In this document: positions 62,007 through 64,000 of the stretch, in pieces
Position numbering within the stretch: position 1 is the stretch's first letter
Layout: every line of letters begins with the position of its first letter
Source of the DNA: Homalodisca vitripennis
Taxonomy: Eukaryota; Arthropoda; Insecta; Hemiptera; Cicadellidae
Direction: 5' to 3'
NCBI RefSeq assembly: GCF_021130785.1
Contig: NC_060207.1
Coordinates: 196,056,001-196,120,000 of the forward strand
Length of the DNA stretch: 64,000 bases
The notes under the pieces: generated by a model
Told to the model about the DNA's origin: nothing
The model's database searches: none
The model's input: the letters and a program-made list of their open reading frames with translations, nothing else
Made by a program: the position numbers and the translations under genes

Positions 62007-63960
62007 GATATAGTCATGTTATATTTTAAAATTTATTGAACGATAAAATACATGAATGTTTGTAAATATTTTTTTATCATAATGAGGTTATTAAAAAATG
62101 TATACAACAACAAACTGTGTAGCTGAAGTGGTAAAAAGCTTTCACTGGACACTGAGATAAAGGGGCATTTGTTTGATGGTATTGTATTCCGTGTTTTATA
62201 AAACAACACTTTACTGCACGTAACAGTTTTATCCCGCAATATACTACCCTTTTAGATTCAAATCAAATGGGCATCACGCATACGTAATTAAATGCAACTC
62301 TTCGGCAAACTTGTGCAACTAGTAAATATTTCACCCGACGTTGTCTCCGTTATATTATGCATAAACAGCGAAAACCGGAACTGTAAAATTGGTCCTTTAT
62401 TTCGATGGTGATGTTTAGTTTTTTTAGAATATTTTTCCATATGCGTATTCCCCTCTGCAATATTTGTTCATTACACTGTGGTTGGTATATGTTTAACTCA
62501 CGTGAGTTTCAAATTTAAACATAACGGTTAGAGGAAAAAGTAAATATGCCTTTATATTAACACGACTCGAAACAATACGATAAATGAAATTTGGGTCATT
62601 GGAATAAAAAAATGCATAGTTCTTCCGATCATACCTCGCCCATTAGCACAACTAATAAAAACAATGATAACACAGATAAAATATGGAGATATTTTCGTCC
62701 TCAACTGGAAGAAAATTTTAAAGGCAATTGCATACACACTAATTAACAGGATCAATTATAAGGTTGAAGTAGCGATGTCCGTGATTGTTTTAAACTACAC
62801 TGATTAAAATGACAAAAATATGAGAAGATTATATATCCTATATATACTATTAAATATACAAGATATATAATAAGTTTATACCACTCCAAAAACCACAGAT
62901 TGGCTGGATTGATGATTAGTTAATTTTTAACAAATACGCATGGTCCCTGATAAGAGATTTTCCAGTAGGATGATTGAGAACCGGATGGTTTTAGTTTTCA
63001 TAGGAAGTGTTATTGCCTAATAAACATCTATAAAATCATAACAAAGAGCAAAAGCTCATAAGGCAAATTAAAGCGGATGTCACTTTTGAGACAAATTCAT
63101 CCTCCTGAGACTAATATAAAATTGAAAAGAATGCCACTTTCCTTCTGATTTCGTAGACTGCCTCAGATGAAGGAAAAAAGGGGGAACATGATATTTATTT
63201 CCCTATCAATGGCTACAGTTATTTAACATACCTGTTTGAAGTGCATTTGGCCTGGTCCAACGGTATTTAATGCATTATTTAATCATTACACAGGGTTTTT
63301 GGACCAATGGTTTTTTCTTACCTTTTCTTGATGAAGATACAAGAGTGTGTTCGTGATACCGTGATCAAGTGTGTTTAATGGTTTATTGAAGCTTTTATCA
63401 AAATGTTATAATTTCGAAGTATTTTCCGTAGTTTGTTTTATTGATAGCATCTGTTAGTTATACATGCAAACATTTCCTTAGTCCAATGTATAAAAATTAA
63501 AACAATTTGGTATTATGGTAATGTTTACTGAAAAATCGATATGGCAAAAATAAAAAAAATTATTGTTATAAAGATAAGATAACAAACTGAATGTTTATTA
63601 AACCTACACAACTATATTCAAAAAAATGTATACAATTTGAACAATGATAAATTAAGGTACATATTAATTTTTATTTAAAAGTAGTGTTGGTGTATACTTC
63701 ACATACAATATTACCTTTTGCTTATAACATTCAGTACGTATTTATCCTTATCTTTACTGAATTTGCAATACTCTATACTCTATAGCGAATTATCACACAC
63801 AACACAGAACACACACACACAAAAATAAACTAAATCCCTTTACATGTTTAATTAATTATTGGTTGAGAATTATTTAATTATGTTAATAAATTCTTGCTCA
63901 TTATAGGAGGTCTACAGGGCGGATAACCTATTGCATTCGCTACGGTAATGACTAGTTTTT
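62002..63960. other. AT-rich non-coding stretch
   Basis: Nothing supported was seen. A short CA-rich patch occurs near 63795-63825. Confidence 0.5.

Positions 63961-63961
<1 letters not shown>

Positions 63962-64000
<39 letters not shown>
63962..64000. repeat. poly-T run at the window edge
   Basis: Thirty-nine consecutive T bases reach the end of the window after TTTTTG. Read on the minus strand this is a poly-A tract, compatible with the 3' end of a minus-oriented retroelement lying beyond the window, or with an assembly edge. Confidence 0.9.

Overview
This window looks like non-coding eukaryotic nuclear DNA, probably from an arthropod and perhaps an insect. It is about two-thirds A+T by eye and contains long (TA)n, (TG)n and (GA)n microsatellites, minisatellites, tRNA-like elements and many decayed dispersed repeats. 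No open frame exceeds about 146 codons, and nothing resembles a bacterial operon, ribosome binding site, CRISPR array or prophage. The species cannot be named from the sequence.

The main structural finding is an old series of direct segmental duplications. Blocks near 8.2-12.8 kb, 18.1-19.8 kb and 26.5-31.2 kb share the same ordered landmarks, and each of the last two is preceded by a second shared block (15.9-18.0 kb and 23.8-24.8 kb). A third copy of that second block lies at 41.2-43.1 kb, followed by one landmark at 44.6 kb. Most of the shared sequence has drifted heavily. The exception is a segment of roughly 125 bp (9101-9228 and 27243-27371) with only five substitutions. It folds into two hairpins with H-box-like and ACA-like elements, and all five changes spare the stems or preserve pairing. 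It is the best candidate in the window for a functional, possibly undescribed RNA.

One copy of the second block carries nine tandem 134-bp units where another copy has a single unit, so a satellite appears to have grown from inside a dispersed repeat. The third copy is interrupted by about 0.8 kb containing a broken frame that resembles the start of a THAP zinc-finger domain.

Protein-coding content is sparse. Several GC-richer islets have an open frame bounded by plausible splice signals. The best is 6779-6934 on the plus strand; others are near 1.0, 2.6, 3.8, 25.4, 35.2 and 56.3 kb. These read as isolated short exons, or fossils of them, within very long introns or intergenic DNA. None could be tied to a known family. 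Short open frames arise easily by chance at this base composition, so all of them need transcript evidence.

Layout: 0-8 kb has exon-like islets and a 154-bp minisatellite; 8-31 kb holds the duplicated blocks; 31-41 kb is unique AT-rich DNA with a bidirectional exon/CpG islet at 35 kb and a 113-bp minisatellite at 39.4 kb; 41-45 kb has the last duplicated block and two tRNA-like units; 45-64 kb is AT-rich, microsatellite-bearing sequence that ends in a poly-T run at the window edge.
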